Under the pieces are notes generated by a model. It made no database searches. It saw nothing but the letters and a program-made list of their open reading frames with translations, and was not told the DNA's origin. Of a stretch of DNA of 64,000 nt, positions 13,358 to 24,869 are shown in pieces. Every line of letters starts with the position of its first letter. Position 1 is the stretch's first letter. Source of the DNA: Ilyonectria destructans (Eukaryota > Ascomycota > Sordariomycetes > Hypocreales > Nectriaceae); the NCBI GenBank assembly GCA_020740775.1, contig JAHEWK010000007.1, positions 2,790,001-2,854,000 of the forward strand. Direction: 5' to 3'. The position numbers were made by a program, and so were the translations under genes.

Positions 13358-13422
13358 TCGGCCGATACTCCGGATCGTCGCGGTAATGGGCATAATGAAA
13401 CCCGATCGCGTCCGTCGGCCGA
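13358..13422. promoter_or_regulatory. Two further TCGGCCGA palindromes
   Basis: Copies at 13358-13365 (followed by N4 and CCGGAT) and 13415-13422, 770-830 bp upstream of the P450 start. Confidence 0.4.
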
Positions 13423-14492
13423 ATATTATTCAGAACCCCCTTCCGATTTGACCACCTGACACATAAGTTACTCTTTTGGACCTAGGAATAACAACCACGT
13501 GTCCGAGCCATTATTAGCACAAGCCTCCCTATTAGCGCCCTCAATTACTGGCCCAATGGTAATTGGTCACGAGCGACTGGAAATATTAATTGGTATGGAC
13601 TTGGCTCCTAGCTTTTACAGACAATCGGACGCCGTTGCGGCATATAGCAGCGCTTATGGCTCAATATTGGACGATTCTGAGTGGAAACGCCAGACCAACT
13701 ACACCTCAAACTACGAATAGATCACGCTGACCAATGTGGATGTTGAATGGACTACAGATGATTGCTATATAATATACTTGGAGGCAGTTTATCTGAATAT
13801 AGCCTTGATAGTAAATGCTTTGGTATGTACTAATAAGCGGGCAAGACGTAATGTCCAGGTCAATAACTCTAGACAGCAAAATGCATCTCAGGACACGAAC
13901 CCGGCGGAGTATCCCGTGGAAGGCAGAGTAGCGCGGAAATGAAAACAATTATAAAGAAGATATATGGGTATGTTCAATTATTTCTCGCTGCTATGATGGT
14001 GCTATGAAGCAGAACTTGAGTGAGATGCCGCAGCGACTTATTCCGCATGTTCGTCGACCTTTCTCGTAGGTTGCACTGTGAGACATTTGATTAAGTCTCT
14101 AGAGAAGTTCATTCCGACCTAATCATCCTCTGGCAACGACCTGAATTAATCTTTCCAAGGTTTGCTTATTGGATTTTACATACTCTTCTGCCCCTACCTG
14201 GTCTGCACTTAGGGCATCTCCCACCAACAAAATACCTGTTTCAATTTATTTAGAAAATACTTTCTTGTCTTGCTTCCTTCACTCTATATCTAACGCATTC
14301 CCACATCACCAACTGTCTGTTGTCGAGGCATTTGCTGAGTAAGAGGAGTCCGACTGGTGCCTAAATATTGTAACATATGTGCTCCACCATTCGCATGATC
14401 TCCACCACAGAGCGGGGTTATTAGGAAGTAAAAAAGAGGTTTCTCTTTCTTGTCAATCATTCCGAGCAGTCATCTGCCTTTCTATTGCTAAA

Positions 14493-16202
14493 ATGAGCTC
14501 CGTAGATGGGCCTGTGAAGCTATCGCCAGATATATTGCACATCGTCTGTTCCCTCGCTTCTAGAGCGACCCTCTTCCAGCTCAGACTCACTTCTCGAGCG
14601 TTCAACCAAGCGGCAACATGCTGGGCATTTAGGCATGTTCGCCTTGGCGCTCTCACCAACGAACCTCGACGATTCGTTGAACTTGCGCAATGTCAGAAAC
14701 TGCGTCCCTTCGTACAAGAAATCACCTGCGACACCTGGATCGGCCCAGATTTTGAGTATGGGGATGATGGGGCCTACGAAATTCCAGCAGACTTCATGAA
14801 TGCTTTACCCTACTTGCGCTATTTCCACGGTCTCAAGGCACTGCATTTGCGATTCAATGCATGCTGTGGAGAAGAGAACCGACATATCTACTACCCGGTG
14901 GAAGAGACGTGGGATTTCAGGTTTCGAGTTCTTGATACCATTTTTCAATGTTTAGCAGGGACCTGGAGTCCAGGAAGACAGCAAGAGACGGACAAGAAAT
15001 TGGCATTGAGTTTTGAAGCTGTGTACACGACACCAGAACTGGAGGTAGACAACGGAACAAAGCCGCCAATCTGCTTGAATTCGTTGACCATTTCCAACTT
15101 GGCCGATTATCATGATGAGCGCCTTGCAAATTCTGAAGCATTCAAACGAGTCTTGTCTTCACCTACACTCGTCGACCTCAAGCTGCTTATTTCTACCGAC
15201 AACGTCGAAGGAATCGCATCTCTTCAATGCCCAGAAAAGTACGACTTTTTCGAGGGTCTCCCCCAAACTTGGCTATCACCCCCCTTGGCCCAGAACTTGA
15301 GGGTTCTGTCATTGTACTTTCGAAACTACTGGGGCTGGTGCCCGAAGATGGATTTTCGGGCTGTTAATCCTGGGAGAGGGCCAAACTCAGGGTTTCCTCA
15401 ATTGAAAGTACTCGCACTTGGAAACTTCACCTTCAGCCATGAATGGCAGATCGGATGGATTGCGTCGTTGGGCCAGAATAACGGATCTGGAGGATTGGAA
15501 GAACTATATCTCGACGACTGTCCAATTCTATACAAAGCTCAACAGTTGTCGCCTATGGACGAGAGCGAGACGAGGTTAGGTCATGATGATGATGGGAACA
15601 TAATCTCCGTGTCTAATAACGGCTATCCCGTTAAAGAAGTCATGGCGCACTGAACGAGAATGGGTACCCGTCGCGGCCGCCGCCCTACTCAGACACAAGA
15701 GTATGCCATTAGGTGGTTTCATATCTTGCGACAGTGGCAAGAACTAATGAAAGGGCTCAGGGTCTTTCGAATGGGTTGTGGAGTATTTTGCGACACACCA
15801 TCAGATACTTTTAATGCTTGCCGATCGGATGAATCATTCAAAGATCTGAGCAATAAAATCCTGGCGCAGAGAGTTCAAAACAACGCATTTCGGTCTTTTG
15901 ACTGTCCTGCCCCAATCACGTCAGAACCTGAGTTTGACGACTGGTTGTTGGAAGCAAGCCCAGATGATCAAAGCAATCCCAAATACCTGCATGGTACGGG
16001 TCTTCGTCAAGATCGCATGGATGTAATGCAGTACGTCCAACATGACTATGGCTTGTGGATGCAAGGTAATCGGGCCGCCTCTTATGTCAATCCAAAGAAG
16101 GTGGTTTCGGCGCCAGAGGAATCAACCACCGCCAAGGACAACACGGCTTTCGAAATGTTCCTTTCTGTAGTCCAATCGAGACATAATACTGTGGACAGAT
16201 AA
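14493..16202 (+). pseudogene. F-box protein gene with in-frame stop (possible pseudogene or intron)
   Basis: The frame from the ATG at 14493 (AAAATG) encodes an N-terminal F-box (PDILHIVCSLASRATLFQLR, about residues 10-50) and a long C-terminal region typical of fungal F-box proteins, predicted substrate adaptors of SCF ubiquitin ligases. A TGA at 15651-15653 interrupts it; the same frame reopens at once and runs to 16202 with family-like sequence (RWFHILRQW, LRVFRMGCG). Either the gene is broken, or an 84 bp intron 15575-15658 (GTTAGG to CGAG) removes the stop in phase. The sequence just before the stop (GYPVKEVM) looks like conserved coding sequence, which favours a nonsense mutation. About 569 codons in all if read through. 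Confidence 0.7.
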
Positions 16203-16963
16203 GTGAAGTATTATTATTTAGATGTGATTGTTTATTAATTGAATCATTATATGTGCGATTACATATTGAAATCGAAACAGTGGTCGCTCTATTTTTGACC
16301 CATCCGAAAAGAATTCTTGGCACAGATAGCGTTCGACGCTAACAACATTGGAGATTTGTGGTTGACAAGGATCATCTCGGTTGCCAGGGATACAATGGGA
16401 TTGTTCTTGGGTAGGTGAATGGAGGCATCGGGTCTTTAGCTTTTGCATGTTTTTCTTGTCTTCAGCTTTTGGGCCATACTGCCGAGCTACTACTAAAGCA
16501 CATAATTCGCACGGTTTTGCCCGTTATCCATGTCCTCTCCCCCTCTGTGCATGATCTCTTGGATCAAGCTTGCTGTGCGTCAATCCAATCTGGTTCTTGA
16601 GGGCCCTCATCACCTTGTCATCTAGCCCAAGTTCTAGACATCTTGATCTCAGCAAGTCCGACAGTGACTGTGCACGAGGTGTGACGGTTCTTGCCTAACA
16701 AGGGATGTGGCCCGTTCCACTACCTGGTAGGTGAAATGTCGAGTTTAGCATTGTGTACGGGGTCATGTCCCGATACTACCGTGGACGACGGAAACCATCG
16801 CCGTATTTGGACGAGGAGGCTGACGCTTGAGGTGCCTAGTTCATGTGTTCGCATACCACTAGATAACCACTTGGAAATAACAGGGCTATCATTGGCTTGC
16901 GTTGATCCGACGCTTATCACATCCCACCCCACACCTGCGGTATCGACGTACTCGACGCAAGGC

Positions 16964-16981
16964 TCGGCCGAAAGCCCGAAT
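16964..16981. promoter_or_regulatory. TCGGCCGA-N4-CCGAAT element upstream of MFS gene
   Basis: Same 18-bp pattern as at 12779, about 300-320 bp before the transporter ATG. Confidence 0.45.
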
Positions 16982-17181
16982 GCTGGGCTTCCCCGCACAA
17001 TACTTGGCCTGGGGCGTGATAGTGGCAGGTTTATTGCCTACCAGTGATACAGAGCTGAAGCACCCTGGACGTTTTGCAGTATTGCAAGGTATCAACGGCA
17101 GGGGAAGTCATCAACGGGGAGGGCTTGAGTATCTCGCCTAGGCCCAACTTGAATCATGGCTTGAATGATAAGATCACCATC

Positions 17182-17187
17182 TATAAG
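17182..17187 (+). promoter_or_regulatory. TATA-like element of the MFS transporter
   Basis: TATAAG about 100 bp upstream of the ATG at 17283. Confidence 0.35.
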
Positions 17188-17282
17188 TATAACCTGCCTC
17201 CTGTTGGGTCCAACCACAAGCGTGGATCAAACACCCATCTGTTATTCTGCAATCGCTCAGAGTACCATCTCTTCCATTCACA

Positions 17283-19221
17283 ATGGCTCTCGTTGTATTG
17301 GGGCCCTTGGCCTCGCACGCGCTTATCTTGGCGGTGGCTATGACGAACATCTGCATTTTATCGTACGATGCTGGCATGATAAACAACCTCAATGTCGTTC
17401 AGCCGTACTTGGAATGTGGGTTTTGCCGTCTTGGCACGTAGTCTCATGCTGACATTGTGCCTAGACTTTAACTTGAACAGTGAACTTATCGGTCTCAATG
17501 CCGCCATTATCAGTGCCGGATGTATCATAGGAGCCCCGATAGTTGGGCCGATTGTTGATCGCTGGGGACGAAAGGTTGGCCTCGCAATGGGATCGATATC
17601 CATTATTGTTGGGGTGATACTCCAAGCCTCAGCAGCCAAAAGTAAGTAACACCGAGTGGAGATTTATCCCACAGAAGCTTACCTTAATCGCCACCAGTTT
17701 CTCAGTTCGTTATCGGCCGTCTACTTGTTGGGTTCGCCACTATCGTTAACGGCTCTATTGCCCCCATGTGGGTAATGGAGCTGGCCTCATCCAGATACAG
17801 AACTATACTGTCTGGGTCCGTCATGGTATCCGTTCCATTTACAGCATTTGTGGTGGCTGGCATCATTTTGGGAATCCATGATAGCCAATCCAACTGGGCA
17901 TGGAGAGGGATTATAATTGTGAGTATTTACCACAGGACCTTCCAATCCAACTAATTAACACACCATCTCTAGGGAGAAGCAGTACCGTCTGTGATTTGCC
18001 TCTGTCTTTTGCCGTTCGTCGACGAGAGCCCCCGATGGCTGTTTTCCAAAGACCGCCGCGAGGAGGTACGAATCACCTTCACCTATTCGAAGTAATTAGT
18101 CTAACCTTTGCCTAGGCCATCGAAATCCTCGCGAGACTTCACGCAAACAACGACCGCCACCATCCGATCATAATAGCAGAGACACAGGAGATTATGGGTG
18201 CTTTAGAAAGCGAAAGGGGAACGAAGGGAGGGTGGAAGAATCTCGTTTCTACTGGTAGGCCTACGTCTTTCCCTTCTCTCGTTGGACGTGACTGACTGGG
18301 CGTCGCAGGTCCTAACTTGAGGCGATTTACGATTGCGGTATTGATGAACATATTCTACCAAATTGTCGGAGCGAACATGATTCTGTAAGTTTGGGGTATA
18401 GCTTCTTCAAGCGGATCTTACTAACCCTTATGCTTAGTTACTTCTCATCTTTTATAATCGAGAGCCTTGAAGTCGGCGACACGAGGTCAACAATCTTGAT
18501 TAACATGGGTCTACTATTATGGAATGGATTTGCTAGCTTGGCTGGCGTCTTCATTATTGATAGAGTTGGTCGCCGAAAGCCACTCAGTACGTCCCACCCT
18601 TCTGCAAAATAGCAAATGCACTAAACTGACGTGTTTTCTAGTCGTTGGCACAGCAGCTACTGTAGTGTTATTCGCCATTCTCGCCGCTTTAACACACCTC
18701 ACGGAGATACACCCAGACACGAAGAAATATGCCATTGGAGCTATTGTCGTTGTGGCTTTGTTCCTCTTGGCAGTTTCCGCAAGCTGGTAATTGCAGTTTC
18801 CTAATTGCCCATTTGGATTATTGAAAGATGCTAACCAGAAGAAAGGATGATCCTGGCCTACACGTACCCACCTGAGGTGCTTCGCTACTCGCAGCGTGCC
18901 CATGGAGTTGTTGTTGCACAGGCTATCGGATTTGCCTTTAGCTTCCTGAATCTCTATACCGCTCCACTGGCTATTGAGAAAATATCTTGGAGATACTACG
19001 CGATCAACGGCGGCTGGAATATTGGGATTCTTGTTGTCGTCATTTGGCTTTTCGTTGAAACTAAGGGCAAGACATTGGAAGAGGTTGATGAAATTTTTGA
19101 CGGAACAATCCACACAGAGGGTGTTATTATTGGTGACTTGGACGGGAAGGAAATTGAACTGGTAGAGACACGGGACACTGAGAGCGAGAAGAAGAGGAAG
19201 CTGTCCCACAGCCATTCTTAG
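17283..19221 (+). CDS. MFS sugar-porter-family transporter
   Basis: Nine exons, 502 aa: 17283-17415, 17465-17641, 17698-17918, 17973-18065, 18116-18254, 18309-18384, 18438-18586, 18642-18786, 18846-19221. Every junction keeps phase and the spliced product has the family's landmarks: DRWGRK in loop 2-3, PRWLFSKDRREEA after TM6, DRVGRRK in loop 8-9 and the C-terminal FVETKGKTLEEVDEIFDG. Twelve transmembrane segments are expected in the plasma membrane. The group includes hexose, lactose and quinate porters; the substrate here is unknown. Its position beside a Rieske oxygenase and an aldehyde dehydrogenase suggests uptake of the compound they oxidise. Confidence 0.93.
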
Positions 19222-19335
19222 GACTCAAATTTAGGAAGGCCGATTCGTCGACGAGCGACAATTATTTTAATGTCACTATCTGTATACATGGTGCTGAGGG
19301 CATTTCTCTCATTATCGTGTTACAAGGACTCTGGG

Positions 19336-19370
19336 CTTGCTGCACTGGACTTGCTGCACTGGACTTGCTG
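19336..19370. repeat. 14-bp tandem repeat, 2.5 copies
   Basis: The unit CTTGCTGCACTGGA is repeated twice in full plus a partial third copy, just 3' of the transporter gene. No function is evident. Confidence 0.7.
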
Positions 19371-19908
19371 TAACAGCACTGGATTTAGCGGCTATAAGCG
19401 CTGTAATAACCACATTCTCACTGTAAATTTAGGCCAGCGTTTCACGCATCAGCCAAATCGATCAGTACTGTGACGGTGCGCCTACCGTTATCACAAAGTT
19501 TGGTTTCAATACGCCGTGTTATATCATTTTGCTACCGTCCATCTCAATCTGAGATGTTATGTATGCCCTAGCGTAAATCTGGCCTTGTTTATGGTAAACT
19601 TATCTTGAAACCTCGTCTAGTAGTGAAGATAACGCGAGCGGGGTGATTGAGAGGAAATTCAGTTTCGACCGGTCGTAAATGCCCGAGAACCGCCGTGTGA
19701 CAAGCGTTTGGTGCCGTAGTGATTGTAAGCTAATTGCGGTCGGCCACTTATCTCCTCCTGATTAACATTGTGGTTGACGGTATTACTCCTATCACTCACC
19801 CCCGTGTGCTACCCTGTACAATCTCATCTTAGGTAAAATGCGCCCGCCGAGCTGTAGCACTTCTGTTAGCTTATCTTTAGCCAACCAACAGCACGATCTA
19901 CGGGTAAT

Positions 19909-19916
19909 TCGGCCGA
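19909..19916. promoter_or_regulatory. TCGGCCGA palindrome upstream of Rieske oxygenase
   Basis: About 200 bp before the ATG at 20109; same core as the sites upstream of the P450 and transporter. Confidence 0.4.
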
Positions 19917-19939
19917 CATCGCGGAGTGGCTTACTTAAG

Positions 19940-19961
19940 ACCGGAACCCGCGCGTTCCGGT
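19940..19961. promoter_or_regulatory. Perfect inverted repeat ACCGGAAC-N6-GTTCCGGT
   Basis: Eight-base arms with a 6-bp GC spacer, about 150 bp upstream of the oxygenase start. CCG/CGG triplets in inverted order are typical of Zn2Cys6 dimer sites; the binding protein is not known. Confidence 0.5.
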
Positions 19962-20108
19962 GTTGTTCCTCAACACGTATTGTAGAATCTGGATGAGGGG
20001 AAGTGTATGGTAGAGTGAGAATTTATTAATACGAGCTTTATCTTCCTCGATGCTTGTGATATTCACGCAATTGATCCATCTACTATTGAAATCATAAACA
20101 ACTACACA

Positions 20109-21455
20109 ATGCAGAGCACCTTGCCGGCCTCCTGGTATCGCGAACCTGCCTTCTACCAAGTAGAACGGCGCGCTATCTTCAGCAAATCATGGATCCTCAT
20201 CTCTCACTCGCTTCAGTTCACTGAGACTGGCAAATACGTCCGTTACGAAATGGCTGGGTATCCGTTCTTTGTAGTTAAGGACCGTGCCGGCAAGATCAAT
20301 GCGTTTCTCAACATTTGCCGCCACAGAGCTTTCCCGATAGTTCATCAAGATTCAGGCAAGGCACTCGTGCTGTCATGCAAATACCATGGTATGAGCACTG
20401 TGGAACCGAAACCCCGTTGCTACGCTAATAAAACCGGTGGCAGGATGGTCATACAGTATGAATGGGAACCTGGCTAAGGCTCCTCGATTCGATCAAGTCG
20501 AAGGTTTTGATAAAACTAAATACGGACTGTTTCCAGTACACACGCACATCGATGAGCGTGGGTTTCTCTGGGTCAACCTAGATGGTGCCGAGAAGCCAAC
20601 TATTAGCTGGGAGGACCAGTTTGGCGGTGTCGACAAGCAGCCTCGGTTGAAGAATTACGATATGGATAACTACGAATACGACCACACCTGGACGATGGAG
20701 GGTAAATTCAATTGGAAGACTCTGATTGAGAATTACAACGAGGTAAGTGTCTCATAAGCTCAGCGCTTCCCCTTCAAGATACTAACCGTGGACGTACAAT
20801 ATGTAGTGTTATCACTGTCCCACAGCCCATCCTGGCCTTGCGCCTTTCTTCCGAAACAACAAGAAGATGATTTATGGCTGTCAAAAGTACTGGGTTGAGC
20901 ATCTTGGCGCTGAAGGAGACGAGCGTGAATCCGACGTTTGCCCTACATACTTGTTTCCAAACGCCTCAATCACTCTTACGTGAGTAATAGGAACTATCCA
21001 CACTCGTGGCAATATCGACTAAGCTAATGCGGTTCAGGCCAATTTTCTTCTACATGATGTCCATCGTGCCGACTTCGGCAACCACAAGCTTGATGCGGTA
21101 CGAAGTATATCGTTCCAAGACAGCAAGCCCCGAGGAGCTCAAAGAAAATCTGGACTTCTTCAATCAAGTGGAGTCGGAAGATAAGTGGCTTGCCAACGGG
21201 GCACAGAGTAACCTCAACAGTGACACTTTCACAACCGGGCCATATCACCCTGATGTCGAGGAGGCTGTCACCTTCGTTGCTGGAATTGTCAAGAAGGCGC
21301 TTCATGACCACATTGATGATGAGAAGAAACGGGGGGCGGAGTGGTGGCCTGCTCGTAGAACCCCAGTTGAAGAATCTTCGCAGGAAGATGAGGCTTTCTG
21401 TCGTGGTATTTGTGGTACATCTACCGTTGCTGGTGCAGAGGGACTTGCATGGTAA
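20109..21455 (+). CDS. Rieske non-heme iron oxygenase, alpha subunit (choline-monooxygenase-like)
   Basis: Four exons, 389 aa: 20109-20388, 20444-20742, 20807-20979, 21038-21455. The first junction restores CKYHGW, completing the 2Fe-2S Rieske motif (CRH about residues 73-75, CKYH about 91-94). The second restores [12 protein letters not shown], holding the two histidines of the mononuclear iron site. Such enzymes hydroxylate or N-demethylate small substrates with electrons from a reductase, which I do not see nearby. The overall form is closest to choline monooxygenase/CntA-like proteins; the substrate is unproven. With the transporter upstream and the aldehyde dehydrogenase downstream it could form an uptake, oxidation and aldehyde-clearing set. 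Confidence 0.93.
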
Positions 21456-21994
21456 ACGTACCAGTATTTGAATTGGATTGTGTGTATTTCCTTGCGCTTT
21501 AGGTAGTCTTAACGATATATGTAGCTATGAAAGATAAAGACTTTCCCTAGCAATGTACATTGTTCATCCATTACATCAAGCTGGTCTTGCAGGTGAAATC
21601 GCGACGTCTAGTTGAGCTCTTGGACCAGAACCAAAGACCTAACAAGCAAAAAGATTTGAGGTAGTGGCTCCGCCTATCGAAAAGGTGGGAGATGTTGCGT
21701 CAATCCTATGGGCTAATTGGTCCGATACCTTATTACGACGAAGAGACGACACGGAGGGTTCAGGAAAAATGACAAAACAGAATGGGAACAGGGCTCTGAC
21801 AGAGATCCCCAATAAGATTTTGTACGAGAACTACCAACTCCTTGCGCCGGCTGATATGAATACAACCCTCAGCAATTTCCCAGTGGGCGACGAACCATTC
21901 TTAATTCGCCAGTCTGCAGCACAAGACACTGAAGCCCTCACCTGGTGCGCATTGCCTATTACTTGACTCGATCCTGATCATCAAATTAAAGCTC
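21456..21994. other. Intergenic between convergent Rieske and ALDH genes
   Basis: A 100-codon open frame at 21664-21966 begins with GTG and matches nothing I recognise. Otherwise 3' flanks of two convergent genes. Confidence 0.4.
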
Positions 21995-23592
21995 TTAATA
22001 AACTTTTGCTAAATAGACTGCAAGCACTATCGTAAGGCCAATTGCACTTGCAAATACGACTGATTTCCTTCCAGTTGTCCTCCTTTGATCTTCAAGTGTT
22101 TCTCCTCGCTTAAAACCGAGAGTGTTCTTTACTGCAAAGTGCTTCACGCTTTTCACGCTATAGGGAGGATAAGAAAACTCCATTAAACGATCAAGCCATG
22201 TTGGTGGAGAGACGACTGCTCGCGAGTGTGAGAAGCAGTCGATTCCATGTTTGCCATGATACGCCCCGTATCCGGATTCCCCCACTCCACCGAAAGGAGT
22301 ATCGTGAAGAGTTGCGTGAAAGAAGACGTTATTAATAGTCACACCTCCAGAAAGCGTGCGATCCATGACTTGCTCAACCTCTGCGTTATTTCGAGAAAAG
22401 ATGTATATCGCGAGAGGGTCTGGCAGTCCGTTGATGCTCTCAACAGCCTTATCAACGGTAGCTGTGATGACGGGGAGGATCGGTCCAAATAACTCCTCGG
22501 ACATGAGAGAGTCATCCAGTGTAACGTCCTTGACAATAACTGGATGGATAAACTTATCCTTCCTATCCTGGGGGCCTTTGTAAACAACATTTCCTTTCGT
22601 TTTCTCGAGCAACCCCACCAGTCTGTCAAAGTTGCGCTCATTCACGATTCGACACATGCCATCATTGCCTTTGCTCAAATATTGATCATTCCAGTAAGAC
22701 AGTTTCTCGATCAGTTGGTCAACGACCTCTGGATCCGCAAAAACATGGTTTACAGTCAAGCAAATCTGGCCGGCATTGGTGAACTTGGCAGATGTGATTC
22801 TCCGCGCTGCGAGATCGATATCGGCAGATTTTGCAACAATGCAAGGTCCCTGCCCGCCCAGCTCGAGAACAGTGGGCGTTAGGTGCTTGGCAGCGGCTGC
22901 AGTGATATGCCGGGCGACCTTGCTAGATCCGGTGAAGAAGATTTGATTGAATTGCTTTTCGAGGATATAGCCCGTCTCAGCTGGGCCGGCAGTGACAATT
23001 CGAATGGCCAGGGGGTCAAGATATTGTGGGACCAACTCTTGCAGCAGCTTCTCGGAGTGCATAGCTAGCTCGGAGGGTTTCAATAGCACGCAACAGCCTG
23101 TCTGAAGTCAGAATACGAGAAATAGGAAGCCGACCCTTCGCCGATGTACTCACCCGCCGAGATTGCAGCTATCAAAGGCTGTAGTAGGAGAAGAAATGGA
23201 AAGTTCCAAGCGCCAATGATGAGCGAGACTCCCAGCGGATCCTTTCTCAGGCGTGCCTTTCCAAGAGTCCCCAAAAGGAACCCGGCGTCCACCTTGGTGG
23301 GCGAGGTCCATTTGTTGAGGTTCTTTAGGAAATCCATAATCTCTGTCTTGAGGGCGTAGATGTCGGCGCTGATAGCCTCAAAAACATGACGATTCAGGTC
23401 CTTCTTCAGAGCATCAATGATTCGCGACTCGTTGTCGACTACCAGCCACCAGAGCTGCTTCAACTGCCATCTGCGCCAGGCGAGATCCTTTGTTCGGCCT
23501 TCCGCAAACGTAGCGAATAGGGTCTGATGGGCGACGTCAATTTCATGTCTAGAAGAAAATCTTTGTACCATTTTGGTGCCCGGGTTAGACAT
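21995..23592 (-). CDS. Class-3 (fatty aldehyde type) aldehyde dehydrogenase
   Basis: Two exons, 513 aa: 23592-23154 and 23097-21995, with an intron of 56 bp in phase 1. It oxidises aldehydes to acids with NAD(P)+. The catalytic glutamate is in LELGGQGP (about Glu225) and the nucleophilic cysteine in NAGQICLT (about Cys259). The N-terminal block IGAWNFPFLLLLQPLIAAI and the C-terminal hydrophobic tail (VVFASAIGLTIVLAVYLA) match the ALDH3 group, whose members are tail-anchored in ER or peroxisome membranes. It converges on the Rieske oxygenase and may take its aldehyde product. It is unlike the soluble betaine aldehyde dehydrogenase family, so a choline-to-betaine role is not supported. Confidence 0.93.
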
Positions 23593-24869
23593 CGTCGGCG
23601 TGAAGACGTGTAGGTTTTCGTGTAGTTCCAGTGACTAACAAAACGTGCAACATGTATGTATGTATTCATGCGTGACGTTCCAGGCCAGGCATACCGTAGA
23701 GGGACAAATTGTTACAAATTTGAGGAGGAGGAGGAGGGTGTACAGTCCTGGCCTTTTTTAGTTAGATTGATGTACGTACTGAGTCCATGACGGGACTGAC
23801 ATGCCGAGGTTGATGCTGCCCAATTCGTGCGGGCTTGTGACAAGGAAATATCTTACAACGGCTGCCGACATTTATTCAACCCAGCTGCTGGCGTTTTCGA
23901 TGTAACGATACTGCTTGTCTTATGTCTCTTGCTATAGAAATCAACAGGGCCGCCGACTTGATTCATCGGTGCTTTGCGAATTACAATCGCTGCTTGCGTC
24001 TACGTTCAGACCTAGTGGGCAAGCTAAATCGCCAGACTTTCCTCTCATCTCAATTTTCATTCGAAGTACTAGACTCTTCTATATCCATGGATGAAGCTAG
24101 GACTCTGCCATCTCGGTTTGGCGTTCCGGAGGCGATTCATTGTGTTGGAGATCGAGAATTGGTCACCACCACCACGCGGATCCTCATTACGGATGGACCC
24201 CATGAATTTGGCACAAGCGCTCCCGGCTTCCGGACATGATCCCAGAAAAAGACGGAAGAAATGCCCGAAATTTGAATAGAGCACACGCGAGCCATAACTT
24301 GAACCGCCCAGGCCCGCCATTGATGGTTCTGCACACAAATTGCAACATGTGTGTGATGGGTTTTCCGGGGACTCGGTATCCTCCACTGGCGATCACTCAG
24401 TGGTTCGATCCCAGTCGCGACAGGGGTCTCTCAGTTCTTTGATTCCAAGAAGGTGGCTGTCCCATGGGACTAGCTATCGCAGTCGACGGGGCATATGAAG
24501 ACGCCGGAAATGTCGCTCGGAGTTCCGGAGTCCTCATTGCCCGGAAAACCAATGCCCGTGGCCCGCCTCCCACGACCTCAATGCGGGGGTGCGGCGCTAC
24601 TTCGTAGCCTGGAGCATGGGATCATCGCGGGGGAGGGTTAACTCTTGACGAATTTCTTAGGCGCCGGGGAAAAAGAATGTTGGCTCGCTTGAAGATCCAC
24701 CGCCTGGAATATGAAAAGCCCGTGACGTAGCCGAGGGTAAGAGGTTCCAATACTGTGGCTTACTCCGAGGTGCTCTGCTGTCGCGGCCTTGTTATAAAAC
24801 ATATCAGATCTCTCGACGCCGTCTCGTCAAATTATCTGTAACTGTATCACACATGCGAGTAGAAGCATA
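23593..24869. other. Intergenic
   Basis: Upstream flank of the aldehyde dehydrogenase. One CCGAGG lies at about 23814. A 105-codon frame from an ATG at 23922 has no recognised motif. No gene supported. Confidence 0.4.

Larger units (their letters stand above)
12593..14492. other. Intergenic between P450 and F-box gene
   Basis: Divergent promoter region of about 1.9 kb, with the P450 leftward and the F-box gene rightward. It holds the TCGGCCGA sites listed separately. Open frames of up to about 150 codons at 12646-13110 and shorter ones at 13499-13950 have no recognisable motif and look like chance frames. Confidence 0.45.
16203..17282. other. Intergenic upstream of the MFS transporter
   Basis: No gene seen. 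It contains a TCGGCCGA-N4-CCGAAT element at 16964-16981 and a TATAAG box at about 17182, 320 and 100 bp upstream of the transporter start. Confidence 0.5.
19222..20108. other. Intergenic upstream of Rieske oxygenase
   Basis: No gene. It holds a short tandem repeat (19336-19370), one TCGGCCGA (19909-19916) and a perfect inverted repeat (19940-19961), listed separately. Confidence 0.5.

Noticed and set aside
15660..16202. Separate gene starting at the internal ATG at 15660
   Set aside because: It is in the same frame as the F-box gene, just after its TGA, and its sequence is the expected C-terminus of that family.
20109..23592. Choline to glycine betaine pathway
   Set aside because: The dehydrogenase is a tail-anchored class 3 enzyme, not a betaine aldehyde dehydrogenase, so the assignment would be over-reading.
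24402..24412. tRNA-like T-arm word GGTTCGATCCC
   Set aside because: No matching stem, A box or acceptor stem around it.
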